Assembly: GCA_951394405.1 (NCBI GenBank)
Contig: OX596346.1
Location: forward strand, 806,001-870,000
Length of the DNA stretch: 64,000 nucleotides
Direction: 5' to 3'
Source: Coprinellus micaceus
Lineage: Eukaryota; Basidiomycota; Agaricomycetes; Agaricales; Psathyrellaceae
A model generated the notes under the pieces. That model had not been told where the DNA came from. It searched no databases and saw only the letters and a list, made by a program, of their open reading frames with translations. Both the position numbers and the translations under genes were made by a program. Of the stretch, positions 1 to 12,354 are shown piece by piece (the first letter of the stretch is position 1; every line of letters starts with the position of its first letter).

Positions 1-2003
1 ACTACCACCTCGCCTTCCCTTCTAATTCTGTACTTCTGAGACCTACCATGCCCAGTGGGCAATTGAGCAACGCCGTTCATTTCTTCCCGCTGATTTAGCG
101 GCCCGAAGAGATAGTTCCTGGTCATGACGGAGCGCGGTTGGAAGTTAATGTGGAGTTGCGAATAGAACTGTATTGCCCCTCATAGCGCTGGCCGTCAAGT
201 GACCACTTTTCTTCAATTAATTATGCTTGAGGCGAACTAGTGAAGGGCAGAAGGGAAGCTGTTCCATTCATGAGCGCCGGTATTGACGTTCGCGAAATGG
301 GGCACCACTTTTCAGCGGGTTATGAATGTTACGCACTAAGATCATATGAACATTCATCCGGAGGCGTCCCTATTAATTTTGGGTGCCAGATACCGCGAAT
401 CTATGAAAGATTTGGGGCGCTTAGGGAGGATTTCAGGCGTTGGTTCCGCCCCCCATTGTCCGAGAGTGCTTGGAGGTGCCTCTGATTCTCGTCCCTTTCT
501 CGCGATCTCGCCGATGCCGCAAATCTTGATCAGATGGAAGGTCTTGAGGCCAGAGACGGTGTGGGCGCTTCGTACATAACTGATACTGTCAGCTTCACCC
601 ACGCAAATAGGCGATCCGATAGCGCGCGTGGCCGCCTCTGGCGTCCAGAGTGCTTCCCTGTCAAAGGTCTGTCTGCGAATTTACCTCAATTGGCACGCTT
701 GGTCGACAATGGTGCGAAAGTTACGCGAAGAGAAGTGAGGTAAAAGTCTCGTCACCTATATGTCCAAATACCCGTACACCTATAACGCAAACGCCAGATG
801 TCGGGTCCTCGCACACAAATGTTACTCGTAGTCTTGAAATGGCTGGCAACGTTAACAGCTGCTGACCACCGTATTGGATTCGGAATGATCACGAACCTGA
901 CGACCTGCCATCGCTCCTCCGATGCTCGTCTTGAAGCGACCAAGACCTACCCGACAATTAAACCATATTTCGGTGGAGACGAAACTGTCGATTGCATGCG
1001 TCCTCCGCAACGAGATCTTGTGGGTGAAAGCTTCCCTGATCCTCGAAATAGTGAGCGGAGAACGCACTCGACCGCCCCGGGACGCGCTAAACTTCGTGAT
1101 GGAGATGGGATAGGCCTGATCAGCTCTCTGATTGAGACGTTCCAGTCCGCCGAGCCGAAGGATCCATATGGCCTATTGCGAGTGTGTGCCCTGCTCAAGA
1201 GGAAATTAAAGTTTCGGGATCCTGGCTGTTCGACGGGGTTTTCAGAGGTACGGGTCGTCGTCAAGCAAGGGGATCTTGTGGAGTGGGTGCGCAGCAACTC
1301 TATCTTGCTCCTGCTCGCTCTGCACGACGTGATATTGCCAATTGGTGCCCAAGGCGGAACGGGTCTGATACTGGTGTCTGATGCAGGAGTCCTAGTAAAT
1401 TGACTAGAGGTCAAACAGAGGTGCAAACTTGAGACACCTCGACGGGTATGGGAAGACCCTGAAAGACCTACATGATCCTCACAACTATTTCTGGAGCAGT
1501 TCATTCAAGTTCGCGACCATCGGCCCCCAGAAAGCACGGTACCACCCAGTACGACTTCTTGAAGACCCGATTCATCCGGACTTGGCGATTCTAGTTGGAG
1601 CTGGAGTGCGATGTCGTGACTGTAAGAGTTGGAGCCGTGTCAGCGCGGAAAACACAAAAGGGTACTCCGCCGTACCTGAATCCGTACAATATCGTGAATG
1701 GCTAATCCAGGAAGGGTGAAGGTCAGGCTAACCTGATACGACGCATCCCGAACAGTTGGCCAACACGACGATTGAATTCACCCTCTTGAGGACGCTCACT
1801 TTATAAGCAACGTATTCACTTTCCGTTTGAAATGCTGTAACGTCCACACCCAAACAGATGATATCGAGGCAAATTAGACACCTAATAGGGTCCCCTCAAG
1901 GTCCCTTGAGGCTCTCATTTACAGCATATGACTGTCCCAGATCTGTCATTAATTCGCCCACTGGCCCGACGTAACAAGAAAGGTAGAGATAAGGAAGGTT
2001 TAT
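1..2003. other. Gene-poor left edge, nothing supported
   Basis: About 2 kb with no gene I can support. The longest open frame (798-1403, plus strand) has no recognisable motif, and an equally long open frame lies opposite it, so neither stands out. I saw no repeat with recognisable ends. It may be decayed sequence or the 3' flank of the next gene. Confidence 0.4.
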
Positions 2004-3370
2004 TTACTTGCTTTTCCCCTTCTTGCCTCCTCCGAAGGTCTTTTTGCCCTCGAACCCAGGCCGAGCCTTGCCCTTCCCAGAGCTGGCTTTCTTTCCAGAC
2101 GAAGTACCAGGCTTCTTGTCCTTCCTCCGTTCGTTGCGCATAGCGAGGTTGTCCGTGCGCTTCTTCTGTCGGGCAGCCATTGCGGCGGAGATCTGTTCCT
2201 TCCGCTCGCTCCTATAGAGGATGTGAGAGATTACTCCTGAGATCATAGTCAGAAGGCGTACCAATCGTGCTTAGATTTTTGTTTCTCCTTGTCTTTCCTC
2301 TTTACGGCCTTCTTCAGTCTTCCCTCGTCATCCCGAACTTTGACACCCTCCATTCTCGCTTCGGCCTTCATCCATTTCTCTCTCTCCACAATCTCCTTCC
2401 TCTTCTCTTCGGGTAGAGACTCCAGCTTCGCCTTCTTCGCTTGCAGCTGAGCCAAAGCCTGTTTGGGGTCGGATGACGCCTTGAGAGATTTGTATTTCGA
2501 CCCAGACAAGTCGCTTTTCGCCGTTTTCGAGGATGAAGGGTCAGTGACGGTGGAGAACGCTACATTGGCGAACTTGTCGGCATGAGGGTTCTCGGCGACG
2601 AGTAGTTGGATTTTGGTGACTGTTCCTTTCGAACGAGCCTGGTTCTTCTCCTCTGTCTTCTCCTTGCCTTTGCGTGCTTCCTGTTCCTTTCGTATCCGTT
2701 CCCTCGTCTCTTTTCTCCGCTTCTCGCGCATAGCTGCCCTCTGTTGTCTCCGCTCTTCCAGGAGCTCGTCCCTGGATCCTGGCTCAGATCCACGGCTCCT
2801 GAACGAGGCGATTTTGTCCTGCATCTTTTTTCGAAGTGACGAAACTGCTCCCTGGGTGGGCATAGGAACGAATTCCTGCTCCTGCTCCTCCGCTTCACCA
2901 TCCACTTCCTCCTCACTTCCGGCAAAGTCGACATCAACATCCATACCACCGTCACTGTTAGAGTCGGAGTCCTCTTCGTTCTGCTCGTTTTGAATATCAA
3001 TGATGGTCTTTTGATTGGCAGGGTCGAGCTGTAGAACGTAGTTCAACGTCAGAAGAGTGGAAACGAATCAAACAACGCACTTTCTGCCTTTTCGCGGCCT
3101 GTTTTGCTGAGGCAACCTCAGCGGCATGCTTCAGGCCCTTCTGCTTCTTACTGTGCTTTTGGAACTTGGACGCCATCTACAAAACGCGGTGCGTGAGTTA
3201 GAATAACACTAAAAATGACGAGTGCGAGACATCCTGACCTGTTCCTCAAGTTTTTGCTCATCAACAATGTAATACTGGGCAGGAATGAGCTTCAGCAGAT
3301 TTTCAAAGGTTTCATTGTGCTGTTCTAGCGATGCGCGCAGCACGTTCGCGGGCGTTGGCGTCAACGGCAT
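2004..3370 (-). CDS. RRP14: SURF6/Rrp14 family ribosome biogenesis protein
   Basis: This is a nucleolar protein of the SURF6/Rrp14 family, which acts in pre-rRNA processing and large-subunit assembly. I see four exons: 3370-3239, 3176-3081, 3028-2262 and 2211-2004. They total 1,203 nt (400 aa) with compatible phases. The N-terminus carries the family signature (SLEQHNETFENLLKLIPAQY), then a Lys-rich segment, an acidic patch (EEDSDSNSDGG) and a long Arg/Glu/Lys-rich helical region. The C-terminus has the diagnostic KHDWSERKEQ...AMAARQKKRTDNL block and ends in RPGFEGKK. The ATG that opens the second exon is internal, because the upstream exon splices to it in frame. The overall length is typical. 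It stands alone, with no co-oriented partner. I am confident in the family; the exact start is the best ATG upstream of the N-terminal motif. Confidence 0.92.
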
Positions 3371-4291
3371 CGTTCAGGTTTGGGGGTCGTGGAGGAAGGA
3401 GTTGAAGATATCGGCCTGCCGTTAGCAGTGAAGAAAGGGTTGGCCTTGGGTTAGGGTTCCGCCGGCAAATGCCGATTGCCATTGCGGCGCGCCTCAATTG
3501 ATCTCGTCCTGAGCTGAACCACATCCCAACCATGTCAAGAGCCAGGTTTCGACGTCTCCAGCAAGCTTGGGCTCCAATATGCCGCTCCAGGGACATTGTC
3601 GGTCGATAGTGCCCTAACGAACTAAGTCAAGTTCTACGGTTTTGAAACAACATTATCCAACGGCGACCTCGAGACACCAAACCAAGCAATACCTCCACGA
3701 CGAATGGCCAATCGAGGATTACTAGCACTTTGAGTCAACAGATAAGGTGAGTCTTTTGGTTTGGACTTGAATTTCGTGCTGCTGCGGTCTGTGAGCCACC
3801 TTGTGGCTCGTAAGACAAGGCACACCAGGAACCACCCTAGACGGCCTGTAGTTTGGTAACTTTGGTTGCATTACCGAATTGTTTTGCGAGATTGAAATAC
3901 CCTCACCTGATTCCACGCCAAGCCTTCCACAATTCCGTTCGAAAGACGAAAGCGGTCATCGTACGAGACTTCCAGACCGACCCATGATCGCATAACCTGC
4001 TGGGAACGCCTGACCGACGACGCGCACCCTCATGACCATCGAAGAACGATTTTCCATTGAACGCCTTGCTCCTGATCTATGTACACGAGAACATTGCCGC
4101 GCTGGCTCTGGAATCCCCGTCCTTTTCCCCGCCCAAGGAACGACGGCGGGGTCTTCCTATTTCCCCGAACTTTGTCTTCGCCTTCTTGGGGGGACTGACC
4201 CAGAATCATGACAAAGGATGGCGAGATATCTGTCGCTTTCAGTGGTATAAGTGCCCTTCTCTGGAAAACGAACACCCCCTGACAGAACGCC
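3371..4291. other. Intergenic region, divergent promoters
   Basis: This stretch lies between the divergent SURF6 and GMC oxidoreductase genes, so both promoters must be here. Several small open frames occur on both strands but none shows a family motif. A TATA-like site near 4246 serves the oxidoreductase. Confidence 0.5.
4246..4250 (+). promoter_or_regulatory. TATA-like box of first GMC gene
   Basis: TATAA (in GGTATAAGTG) lies 42 nt before the ATG of the secreted oxidoreductase, a usual distance for a short fungal 5' leader. Confidence 0.4.
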
Positions 4292-6511
4292 ATGTCCGGA
4301 CTGACAAGACTCACAGCGCTCGTTAGCCTGATTGCTATTGGGGCAGGCGTCGCGAACGGGAAGGTTCTCTCGGACCTGACAGAGCTCTCTACTGAAGCCT
4401 CATACGATTTTATTGTCATCGGAGGTATGTTCCCCGGCATTACTTCAATGCATCGAGCTAACACGACCTGTAGGCGGAGTGGGTGGCTCAGTAGTCGCCA
4501 GCCGCCTGTCAGAAAATCCTCTTCACAATGTTCTCCTCGTCGAAGCTGGCCCCGAGTAAGGATTCATTGCAACACCCGGGAGTGTCAAGTGTCTAACAGC
4601 ATTTACGACCAGAAATCAGGGCGTTACAGAGATCGCTGTTCCTGGCTTCTTCTTTTTCATTAACGGGACATACAGCTGGGGTCATACCAGTACTCCCCAA
4701 GTCGGCCTGGGTGGGCGAAGCATGCCCTACACCCAAGGGCGGGTCCTAGGTGGATCAAGCTCCCTTAGTGAGTAACCGACGCATGTGGCTTAGGCGCCTC
4801 ACTGAGCTGCATATAGACGGCATGATGTACACTCGTGGTTCTTCGGACGACTACAACCTTTGGGGCAAGGTGTCCGGCGACAGTCGCTGGTCCTGGAAGA
4901 ATCTCTTCCCCTACTTCATAAAGGTGAATTTGACGCCGCTTCTTGCCCGTTGAAAGCCTAAACCGATTGGCAGAATGAACAACTTGTACCTCCTCCAGGA
5001 GGCAGGAACGCCACCGGTCAGTACGACCCCCGCTACCATGGCCTTAACGGGCCCATCCATGTCAGCCTTCCATGGGCTGGTCCCACGGATTTTGACCTTC
5101 TCGCCGTCAAGAACGCAGAAGCGCAGGACGAAATCAAGTTCAATCAAGAGCCTAATTCTGGCAAACCTGCAGGGCTTTGTAAGTCTGCCAAAGTCGTCCT
5201 CCGCTCCTGAATCGGACTGTGAACTCTATTTTCTAGCATACGTGCAGTCCACGATTGGCAATGGAGAGCGTTGGAGCGCTGCCGTTGGCTTCCTTGGAGA
5301 GAAAGCTAGGGAGCGCCCTAACTTGACCATCCTTCTCAACACCCAATCCACCCGCGTCCTTCCTTCCAAGAACGATCGCGATCTTGATATCAGGACGGTC
5401 GAGCTTGTTCCTCTCGGTGGTGGTACGTTTCCCTTCTTCTCAAATTGAAGGTTGGTGGAGCTGACTTGTGTCGCAGGTAACGCAACTATCGTCACTGCTA
5501 AGAAGGAGGTCATCATTAGCGCCGGTGCATTCGGGAGCCCTACCCTCCTCCTGAACTCGGGTATCGGACCCAAAAAGGAGCTTGAGGAGGTTAAGGTGAA
5601 GACGATCCACGATCTCCCTGACGTTGGAAAGGGCTTGTCCGACCACCTGATCTTCCCCGTTTCGTGGAGTGCGAACGGCGTCTTCCAACCTGTCGATACC
5701 GTTGCGGCCCTTGAGCAGTGGCAGACTAACCGTACTGGACCTCTCTCGGAAGCCGTTGGACACCAAATCATGTTCGCCAGGATCCCCAAAGAGGCTCAGC
5801 TACTGAAGGACTACCGCGACCCGGCATCCGGTCCCAACGCCCCCCATTTCGAGATAACCCTTGCTGTAAGTCAACTTATATATGGTCAAGGTCGACAGTC
5901 CCTGAAGGTTTTGGTATAGTCTCAAGGGCCTCAGGTCGGCGGTTATCTTGTCCTCCTGACTCCCCGTTCTCGTAAGCCATCTAGCTCTTTTGGTTCCGTT
6001 CATTTTGGTGACGATCTCCCAGGTGGATCCGTCAAAATTAGGTCCAATAACCCCTTGGATAAGCCTCTCATTGATCTTGGGTATCTCACCGACCCATTCG
6101 ATACACTGGCCATCAAGGAAGGTGTTCGCGTAGCCAAGCGCTGGTATCAAGGACCCGCATACAAGGATTACATCACTGGCTTCCTTGGACCTGATCCTGA
6201 CGCGCTCACCGATAAGGAATTCGTTGAGGTGTTGCAGCAGACTGCGGGTACCTTCTGGCATCCTGTGGGGACCAACAGCATTTCTTCGAAGGGATCGAAA
6301 AAGGGCGTTGTGGACTCTGATTTGAAGGTGAAGGGTGTCAAGGGGCTTAGGATTGTGGACTCCTCTGTCATTGTGAGTTATTCATTCACGAGCTTTGTGG
6401 ATAGATCTGATTGATATTCGTGAATAGCCCTACGTGCCCACAGCCCACACTCAAGCAGCTACGTACGTCCTCGCCGAGAGGGCCGCCGATATCATCAAGG
6501 AAGATTGGTGA
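4292..6511 (+). CDS. Secreted GMC (AA3-type) oxidoreductase, copy 1
   Basis: This is a flavin-dependent glucose-methanol-choline oxidoreductase, the family of aryl-alcohol oxidase and glucose dehydrogenase. Such enzymes oxidise alcohols or sugars outside the cell and can supply H2O2 or reduce quinones during wood decay. Ten exons sum to 1,743 nt (580 aa), all phases consistent. The N-terminus is a signal peptide (MSGLTRLTALVSLIAIGAGVANG). The FAD-binding Rossmann motif (FIVIGGGVGGSVVASRL) follows and is split by intron 1. Next come the GMC signature (QGRVLGGSSSLNGMMYTRG), a second conserved block (SAGAFGSPTLLLNSGIG) and the catalytic region (GTFWHPVGTNS, His), ending in VPTAHTQAA with the second active-site His. 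Nothing is broken. A close tandem copy lies 780 nt downstream on the same strand. The substrate cannot be told from sequence alone. Confidence 0.9.
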
Positions 6512-7289
6512 CTCCTCAATTGAAAATGCGATATAGGAATGACACTGTAGCCCAGAGATGTACGGAGAATGAATAAGGGTGTTATATTTAGTGGTCAACG
6601 ATGGGCTGGGACTACTACCTCAGGCTGAACCCTTCTTATCGAGCACTACAGCTTGGGGTCGGACTTAGACTCATTGTTTCGCCGGGTGTCAAGGACGACA
6701 GGAAGTTATTGAAGAGGCTTGGAAGAAGCAAGAATTCGCACCTTACGGACTTCGTCATGCGACATCCATGATTAAGTTTTCTTCGAACACCATGCCACTA
6801 TCCACCAATATTTCCTCCCACCGAGAAGCTCGACAGGCGTTTAATGCTCGGATAATCGTCTTGACGCAGTCGGATAATCAATTCCTTCTAACCACCCCGT
6901 GACGGCGTGGCTGGGAATATAGCAAGGTGAACTGTGCCGTCCCTTCTTCCTAAGCTCCCGCTTATGCTGAACGTGGCCTTGCAGCGGTCAATAAGAGGCC
7001 AAGCCCCTCACGACAACCAGAAGACGCGGCCCGGCGGAGAAACTAGGTCGGGGCAAACTTCGAATTCTCCCTGAAATCATGGCTTTTTGCAGTTACTGTG
7101 TGCCCTTCGTAAGACGTGGCCACGACTGGTGTGGGTTAATGCGGGAGGAGTGCGAGTGTTATTATACCCCGCGGCTGGGACTCTGACCCCTGGCGACTGC
7201 ACCCACCCCTTCAGGAGCCTGGTATCAAGCGCCGCCACGACTTACACCTACCAAGTTGGTAACACGCTTGCCATAAGCCATTGTGAAGG
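6512..7289. other. Spacer between tandem GMC genes
   Basis: This 778-nt spacer holds the 3' flank of the first oxidoreductase and the promoter of the second. I see no convincing coding exon and no clear TATA box. Confidence 0.5.
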
Positions 7290-9651
7290 ATGAAGCGACC
7301 GTCCCCTTTGAGCGTATTCGTCGCTTTGAGCGTTACCACTGTGCGACTGGTGCAGGCTGCGGTGTACCAGAGCCTCGACCAGTTGCCTGAGAAGGCTTCG
7401 TATGACTTCATTATTGTCGGAGGTGCGCAAACGATATCAAGTCTAGGGGACTTGTCTGATTAGGTTCGTCTGTTGAATAGGGGGAGGAGCTGGTGGAACC
7501 CTCGCTGGCCGCCTTTCAGAAAACCTGAAGTTTGATGTGCTGCTCATCGAAGCCGGTCCTGAGTGAGTATTGCAGTTATACCCGTTCGAGTAGTCACCTA
7601 GCATCTCACATACGATTCGCAGCAATGAAGGGCGGGAGGACTTGGTGATCCCATCGCAAAACCTCGCGGTTCAGGCAGAGTCGGAATACATCTGGAATTG
7701 GTGGACGGTCCCTCAGGTCGGCGTCAACAATAGGTCAATTGAATACAAGAGTGGCCATGTTCTCGGTGGTGGCACCTCTATTAGTGCGTAGTCCTTCGTT
7801 CCCTCTGAAGTCGTTCTCACTGACGGATCATAGACGGGATGGTGTACACTCGGGGAGCTACCGATGATTACGACCTTTGGGGCAAGTTCGCGAAAGACAA
7901 GAGTTGGAGTTGGAAGGGTTTGGCACCGTATCTCAAGAAAGTGAGCTCAACGTCCATACAACACTAGACACTGTGCGATACTAATACATCCCATAGCACG
8001 AGAAGTTCGTCCAGCCTCCCGGAGATCGCAACATCTCGGGACAATACGATCCCAGAGTCCATGGGTACAAAGGCCCAGTCGATGTCAGCCTCCCATGGAG
8101 CAGCCCTATCGAGTTCGACACCAGAGTCATGAAGAACGCGGAACTCCAGGACGAATTCGATTTCAACCTCGACCCGAACTCCGGGAAGCCCATCGGAGTC
8201 AGTGAGTACAGTTGACACTGCGACTTATGCCAAACCTGACGCGACTTTTGCAGCATGGACCCAGTTCAGCATCGGTGGAGGAGAACGCTCCAGCTCCGCC
8301 ACGGGCTACTTGGGAGAAGCCGTCAGGAAGCGACCGAACCTCTCCATTTTGGTTAACACATACGCGAAGAGGGTTGTCCAAACGAAGGGGCCCACTATTG
8401 GTCTTCGTAAGGATATTAGGACTGTGGAGATCGTTCAAAGGAGCGGCGGTATGGTAGCAATGTTACCCCCCTTTAAAAGTTTACTCACATTGATACGCAG
8501 AGGGCCCTTCAAAACTTGTGACGGCAAAGAAGGAAGTCATCTTAACCGCTGGAGCCATCGGATCCTCCAAGCTACTTCTTGACTCTGGCATTGGCGACAA
8601 GACAGAATTGGAAGCAGTCGGTGTGAAGAGCGTTGTGGATATCAAGGATGTCGGAAAAGGGTTGACAGATCATTACACGGCCAGCATTTCCTGGAACGCG
8701 AATGGAACAGATCAAGTGTACGGACACTTCCACTACAATTCAGTAGGACCATCCTTAACTCTTGTTTCTTCCCTATCCACAGTGTCAACACCACAGAAGC
8801 GCTGGACCTCTGGAGGAAGGATAGGATTGGACCATACGCTGAGCCCACTGGACCCAGGCACCAGATTTTGTGGTCGAGGCTCCCCAAGGACTCTCAGTTG
8901 TTGAAGGACTATAAGGATCCTTCTTCCGGTCCCAATGCTCCCCACTTCGAGATCACTTTGTCGGTGAGTAACGACTACTGTATTTCTACTCACCGATATA
9001 CTCAACATGTTCCTTAAGGGTGGTGGTTCTACTGTTTTCGCTTTTGTCGTCCTCCTGACCCCTTATTCCCGTGAGTCTAGGCCTAGGTCCCTGGACGTCC
9101 ATCCCGCTGAGTACCATTCTATCTGTCAGATGGATCCGTGAAAATCAACTCGACCGACCCGCTTTCACCGCCCTTGATCGACCTTGCATTCCTTACCCAT
9201 CCATTCGACCGTGCTGCCCTCATCGAAGGCGTCCGCCAGACGAAACGGTTTTACTCTGGTTTGGCATGGGACGGATATCTCACAGCGTTCAATGGACCGG
9301 ACCCCGACGCCGATCCCTCTTCCGCGGGACAGGAAGAATTTTGGAACAGGATCAAGGCTGACATGAACTCGTTCTTCCATCCGTGTGGGACAGCGGCTAT
9401 TTCTCCGAAGGGTAGCGGGATCGGTAAAGGAGAGGGCGTGGTCGATAATGTGCTCAAGGTTAAGACTGTGAAGGGGTTGAGGGTAGCTGATGCTGCTGTG
9501 ATTGTGAGTAGGAATGTATTCCGTTTAGTGACCCTATTAATCTCATTACATCCCCCCCTTCTAGCCCTATGTGCCCACGGCTCATTCGCAGGCAGCTGTG
9601 TATACTCTCGCTGAAAGGGCTGCCGACCTGATCAAGGAAGAATGGGCTTAG
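7290..9651 (+). CDS. Secreted GMC (AA3-type) oxidoreductase, copy 2
   Basis: A paralog of the preceding gene with the same domain order. It has a signal peptide (MKRPSPLSVFVALSVTTVRLVQA), the FAD motif (FIIVGG..GAGGTLAGRLSEN) and the GMC signature (SGHVLGGGTSINGMVYTRG). It also has the TAGAIGSSKLLLDSGIG block, the catalytic His in SFFHPCGTAAI and the second His in VPTAHSQAA near the C-terminus. Most introns sit at the same positions and phases as in copy 1. One extra intron interrupts the region after DHYTASISWNANGTDQ. All splice joins stay in frame, so it looks functional. The active-site sequences differ (HPCGTAA here, HPVGTNS in copy 1), which fits divergence in substrate after tandem duplication. 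Extracellular FAD enzyme is certain at family level; the reaction is inferred. Confidence 0.9.
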
Positions 9652-10201
9652 GGGCAACTTTCCGCTGAAGCGATGTTACTTTGTCCTCGGAAAAGATACT
9701 GACTGGTTCTATCAGTACGGTTAGTAGATATTGAGCAGTGGATGAGCGTTCGATCAAGATGGGCGCCCACCGAGCGTCCGCAATTGATATGCTTGACTTG
9801 GTTGAACCGCCCCCTGTCAAATCCAGGAAGTCCACGGAGGGATGCAGCACACGCATTTGGTCTGTACAGAGCCAATTCTTGAGTGCTCCATAGGTGCGCA
9901 GTCTGGCGGCAGGATGGATTGACTCACGATATTGAATTTGAATACACACCAAAGGCACCCAATCAGCGCGGGATGATCCTGACGAGGAGGACGGTCTCCA
10001 ATGCTTCCGCATTGCCGGCATGCCTGCAGGCGCTCGTTTCAAATGGAGTATTGATATTTCCGGGACCCCACATATAAATTCACGTTGGCTGCTAGCGGGC
10101 GTCCCGTCCTCTCTGACTCTCCCCCTTCCTCAGCCTTTTGCCTGCCTCTCGGCAGTTCAACACACTCTTTAACCAGTCACTCCTTTATTTACTAATTAGC
10201 C
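9652..10201. other. Promoter region of lectin-fusion gene
   Basis: 550 nt between the second oxidoreductase and the lectin-like gene. It holds a good TATA box at 10073 and no supported exon. A 136-codon open frame on the minus strand here shows no motif. Confidence 0.5.
10073..10079 (+). promoter_or_regulatory. TATA box of lectin-fusion gene
   Basis: TATAAAT lies 123 nt upstream of the ATG at 10202, leaving a leader of roughly 90-100 nt that is pyrimidine-rich just downstream, as in many highly expressed basidiomycete genes. Confidence 0.5.
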
Positions 10202-11839
10202 ATGCGCTCCGCCTTCGCTACACTGACCTCTTTGGTCCTCGCCAGCGTTCTTGTGAACGCTCAGGGAGTCCCCGAGTGAGTTCTCCCCTCTCCGCGCAGA
10301 TGCACCTGGTCAAGATATCTGATCGTTCGCAGGTTCATCGGGGAGCTTCTTATTCGCCCCTCCATCAACGACAGTGCGTCTTGAAGCCTTGGCTCAGTCC
10401 CTCCGTCCACTTTCTCCGAGATTTTGACCACGTCACCTCCCCAGACAAGTGCCTCACCGTCCAGTCCAACACCGATGGTGCCGCCGTCACCCTCCAAACC
10501 TGTGCCGGCTCCGCAAACCAGAAGTGGACCTTCACTGGTGGTACTGTCCGTGCCTTCGGTGGCAAGTGCCTCGACGTCAAGGATGGCGCGAACAAGGACG
10601 GCACCAGGCTCCAGGTCTGGGGATGCGGTCCTGCCAACAACGCCAACCAGAAGTGGAACTACAACAAGTGGGACAACACCCTCGAGTGGTACACCAAGGG
10701 CAAATGTATGGACGTCGTCGATGGGCAGCAGGCCGACGGAACTCAGGTGTGTTATTTATATACTCATCATTCCACCCACGCCGCCCCCTCATGAGCGTCC
10801 ATGCATGTGACAGATCCAAGTCTGGGGATGCAACAAGAGCAACCCGAACCAGATCTGGAGCACCGGATACATGTACACTGCCCTCCCCAACAAGTCGCAG
10901 AATGGCCAGAGCGGTATCAACAGTTGCGGGACTGGTACGAGCCAGACTAGCCAATGCCAGACCAGTTGGATCAAGTGAGTTTGCCCATACGACGCGTCTA
11001 CTACACCTTGCTTATGCGACGTGACTTCCCAAGCTCCGCCACCGACTTCTGCCTCTTTGCTCCTCCTACCCCTGGCGCAGTTGGCGACATGGAGCGCGTC
11101 TCCGTGTCCTATTGCACAAAGTCCGGCCGTGGTGCCCGCACCATCCCCAACGGAACCCTTAAGGGTGTCCACTTTGTCAAGACTGCCGAATACGTCCAGA
11201 TCACTGGTGTCGGCGATTTCACTAAGATGAACATCCCCAAGGGTGACTCTGGAGGAGAACTCGACAACCGTGGTGCCGACGGCAAGGGCAACCCGAGTGC
11301 GTGAAACTGTATTTCATATCGCCCGATCTCGTTGAGCTGATGGTTATCTCTGTACAGTTGGTGGCCTCCTCTACGGTGACTCCTTCGGCAAGGGCATGCA
11401 GTACAACGAATGGACTGAATTCATCTCGGAGAAGGAGTTCTGCATTCGTGCATGCTTCGGTCCCCGTGCTAAGCAGCTCTGCAACCACATCTACGACGTT
11501 ATGGGATGCTACTGGGTACGTAACGTCGCAGCCTGATTCTCACCCAAACGTTAACTCCTTCCCCAGAACATGCCCGCCAACTACGACACGGGTTTCGAGG
11601 AGTGCCAGGGTAACGTTGCCACGCCCATGGGTGTCTACGGCACTTCTACCTGGTACCAGGGTGTGAAGCCGACCCCTGCTCCCCACCCAGTCCCCGCTTC
11701 CAGCAGCTGCAAAACCGTCCCTACCGTCTCCGTCAGCCCTGCTCTGGCTCGTCGTGGCAAGCACGGCCAGAACACCTTCGACCGTCGTGGCTTCGTTGCG
11801 GACTTCCCTGCGATCACCCCCGCCCCCACGTCCTCGTAA
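10202..11839 (+). CDS. Secreted ricin-B lectin / macrophage-activating glycoprotein-like fusion
   Basis: Seven exons sum to 1,272 nt (423 aa) with matching phases. A signal peptide (MRSAFATLTSLVLASVLVNAQ) is followed by a ricin-type beta-trefoil (CBM13-like) domain at about residues 35-170. Its three QxW motifs are visible as NQKWTF, NQKWNY and NQIWST, with KCLDVKDG and KCMDVVDG repeats. The second half (from SATDFCLFAPPTPG) has many Cys and matches the basidiomycete protein usually annotated as macrophage activating glycoprotein. Its typical blocks are NGTLKGVHFVKTAEYVQITG, GDFTKMNIPKGDSGGELD, IYDVMGCYWNMPANYD and PMGVYGTSTWYQGVKPTPA. The tail contains ARRGK and DRRGF, possible Kex2-type sites. 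It is probably a sugar-binding extracellular or wall protein; its biochemical role is unknown. It follows two secreted oxidoreductases on the same strand. Confidence 0.82.
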
Positions 11840-12354
11840 GACCCCACCGGGTCTAGCAGGGCCGTCTCTTTCTTCAAAGGTCGCTTCAGTTTGTCTGAAC
11901 GCCTCCGAACCTCTCACAAGGACTATGTAGGATACTCCAATACCTTAATAAACGATGTTGCCTAAATATCTGATCTGCTCAAACGCGAACGTATCCACGA
12001 AGTATAGGCCCAATAACCGCACTTGTCTTGCACAAGGGGCTCTTCCACTGTCCCTCTGCAGAGAGATAAAGCAGGATCATCCTGGTGGTCGCACTCACTG
12101 CCATGTTGAATGCAGTGGTGCCAAGACTCGAGAAAAGGAAGCCAAGACATTCCAAGCACGTCGAGCGCTCCAATAAGCGCCCAGTGTTAGGCGCCCGGAT
12201 CCGCGCCTCGAGGACGCGTCGGTAGCCCACACGAGGAAAAGGAAATTTGAAGAGGGGTTTGCTTGTATATTGGAGAGACAGGAAAGGAAAGATACATGAA
12301 TAGCGAAGTGAGAAAACAACTGCCGAGAACGAAATGGCATGAAAGAAGTTGGCT
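11840..12354. other. Intergenic region between convergent genes
   Basis: 3' flanks of the lectin-fusion gene (plus) and the family-M gene (minus). No gene is supported. The long minus-strand open frame that enters from the right is only one frame of the family-M gene reading past a splice site. Confidence 0.5.

Noticed and set aside
798..1403. 201-codon plus-strand open frame in the first 2 kb
   Set aside because: No motif or supporting splice structure, and a 185-codon open frame lies opposite it, so neither is credible alone.
9632..10042. 136-codon minus-strand open frame
   Set aside because: Overlaps the end of the second oxidoreductase and shows no family feature.
4292..11839. A secondary-metabolite cluster around the oxidoreductases
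   Set aside because: No backbone synthase, transporter or cluster regulator nearby; the three genes are all secreted proteins and fit an extracellular role.
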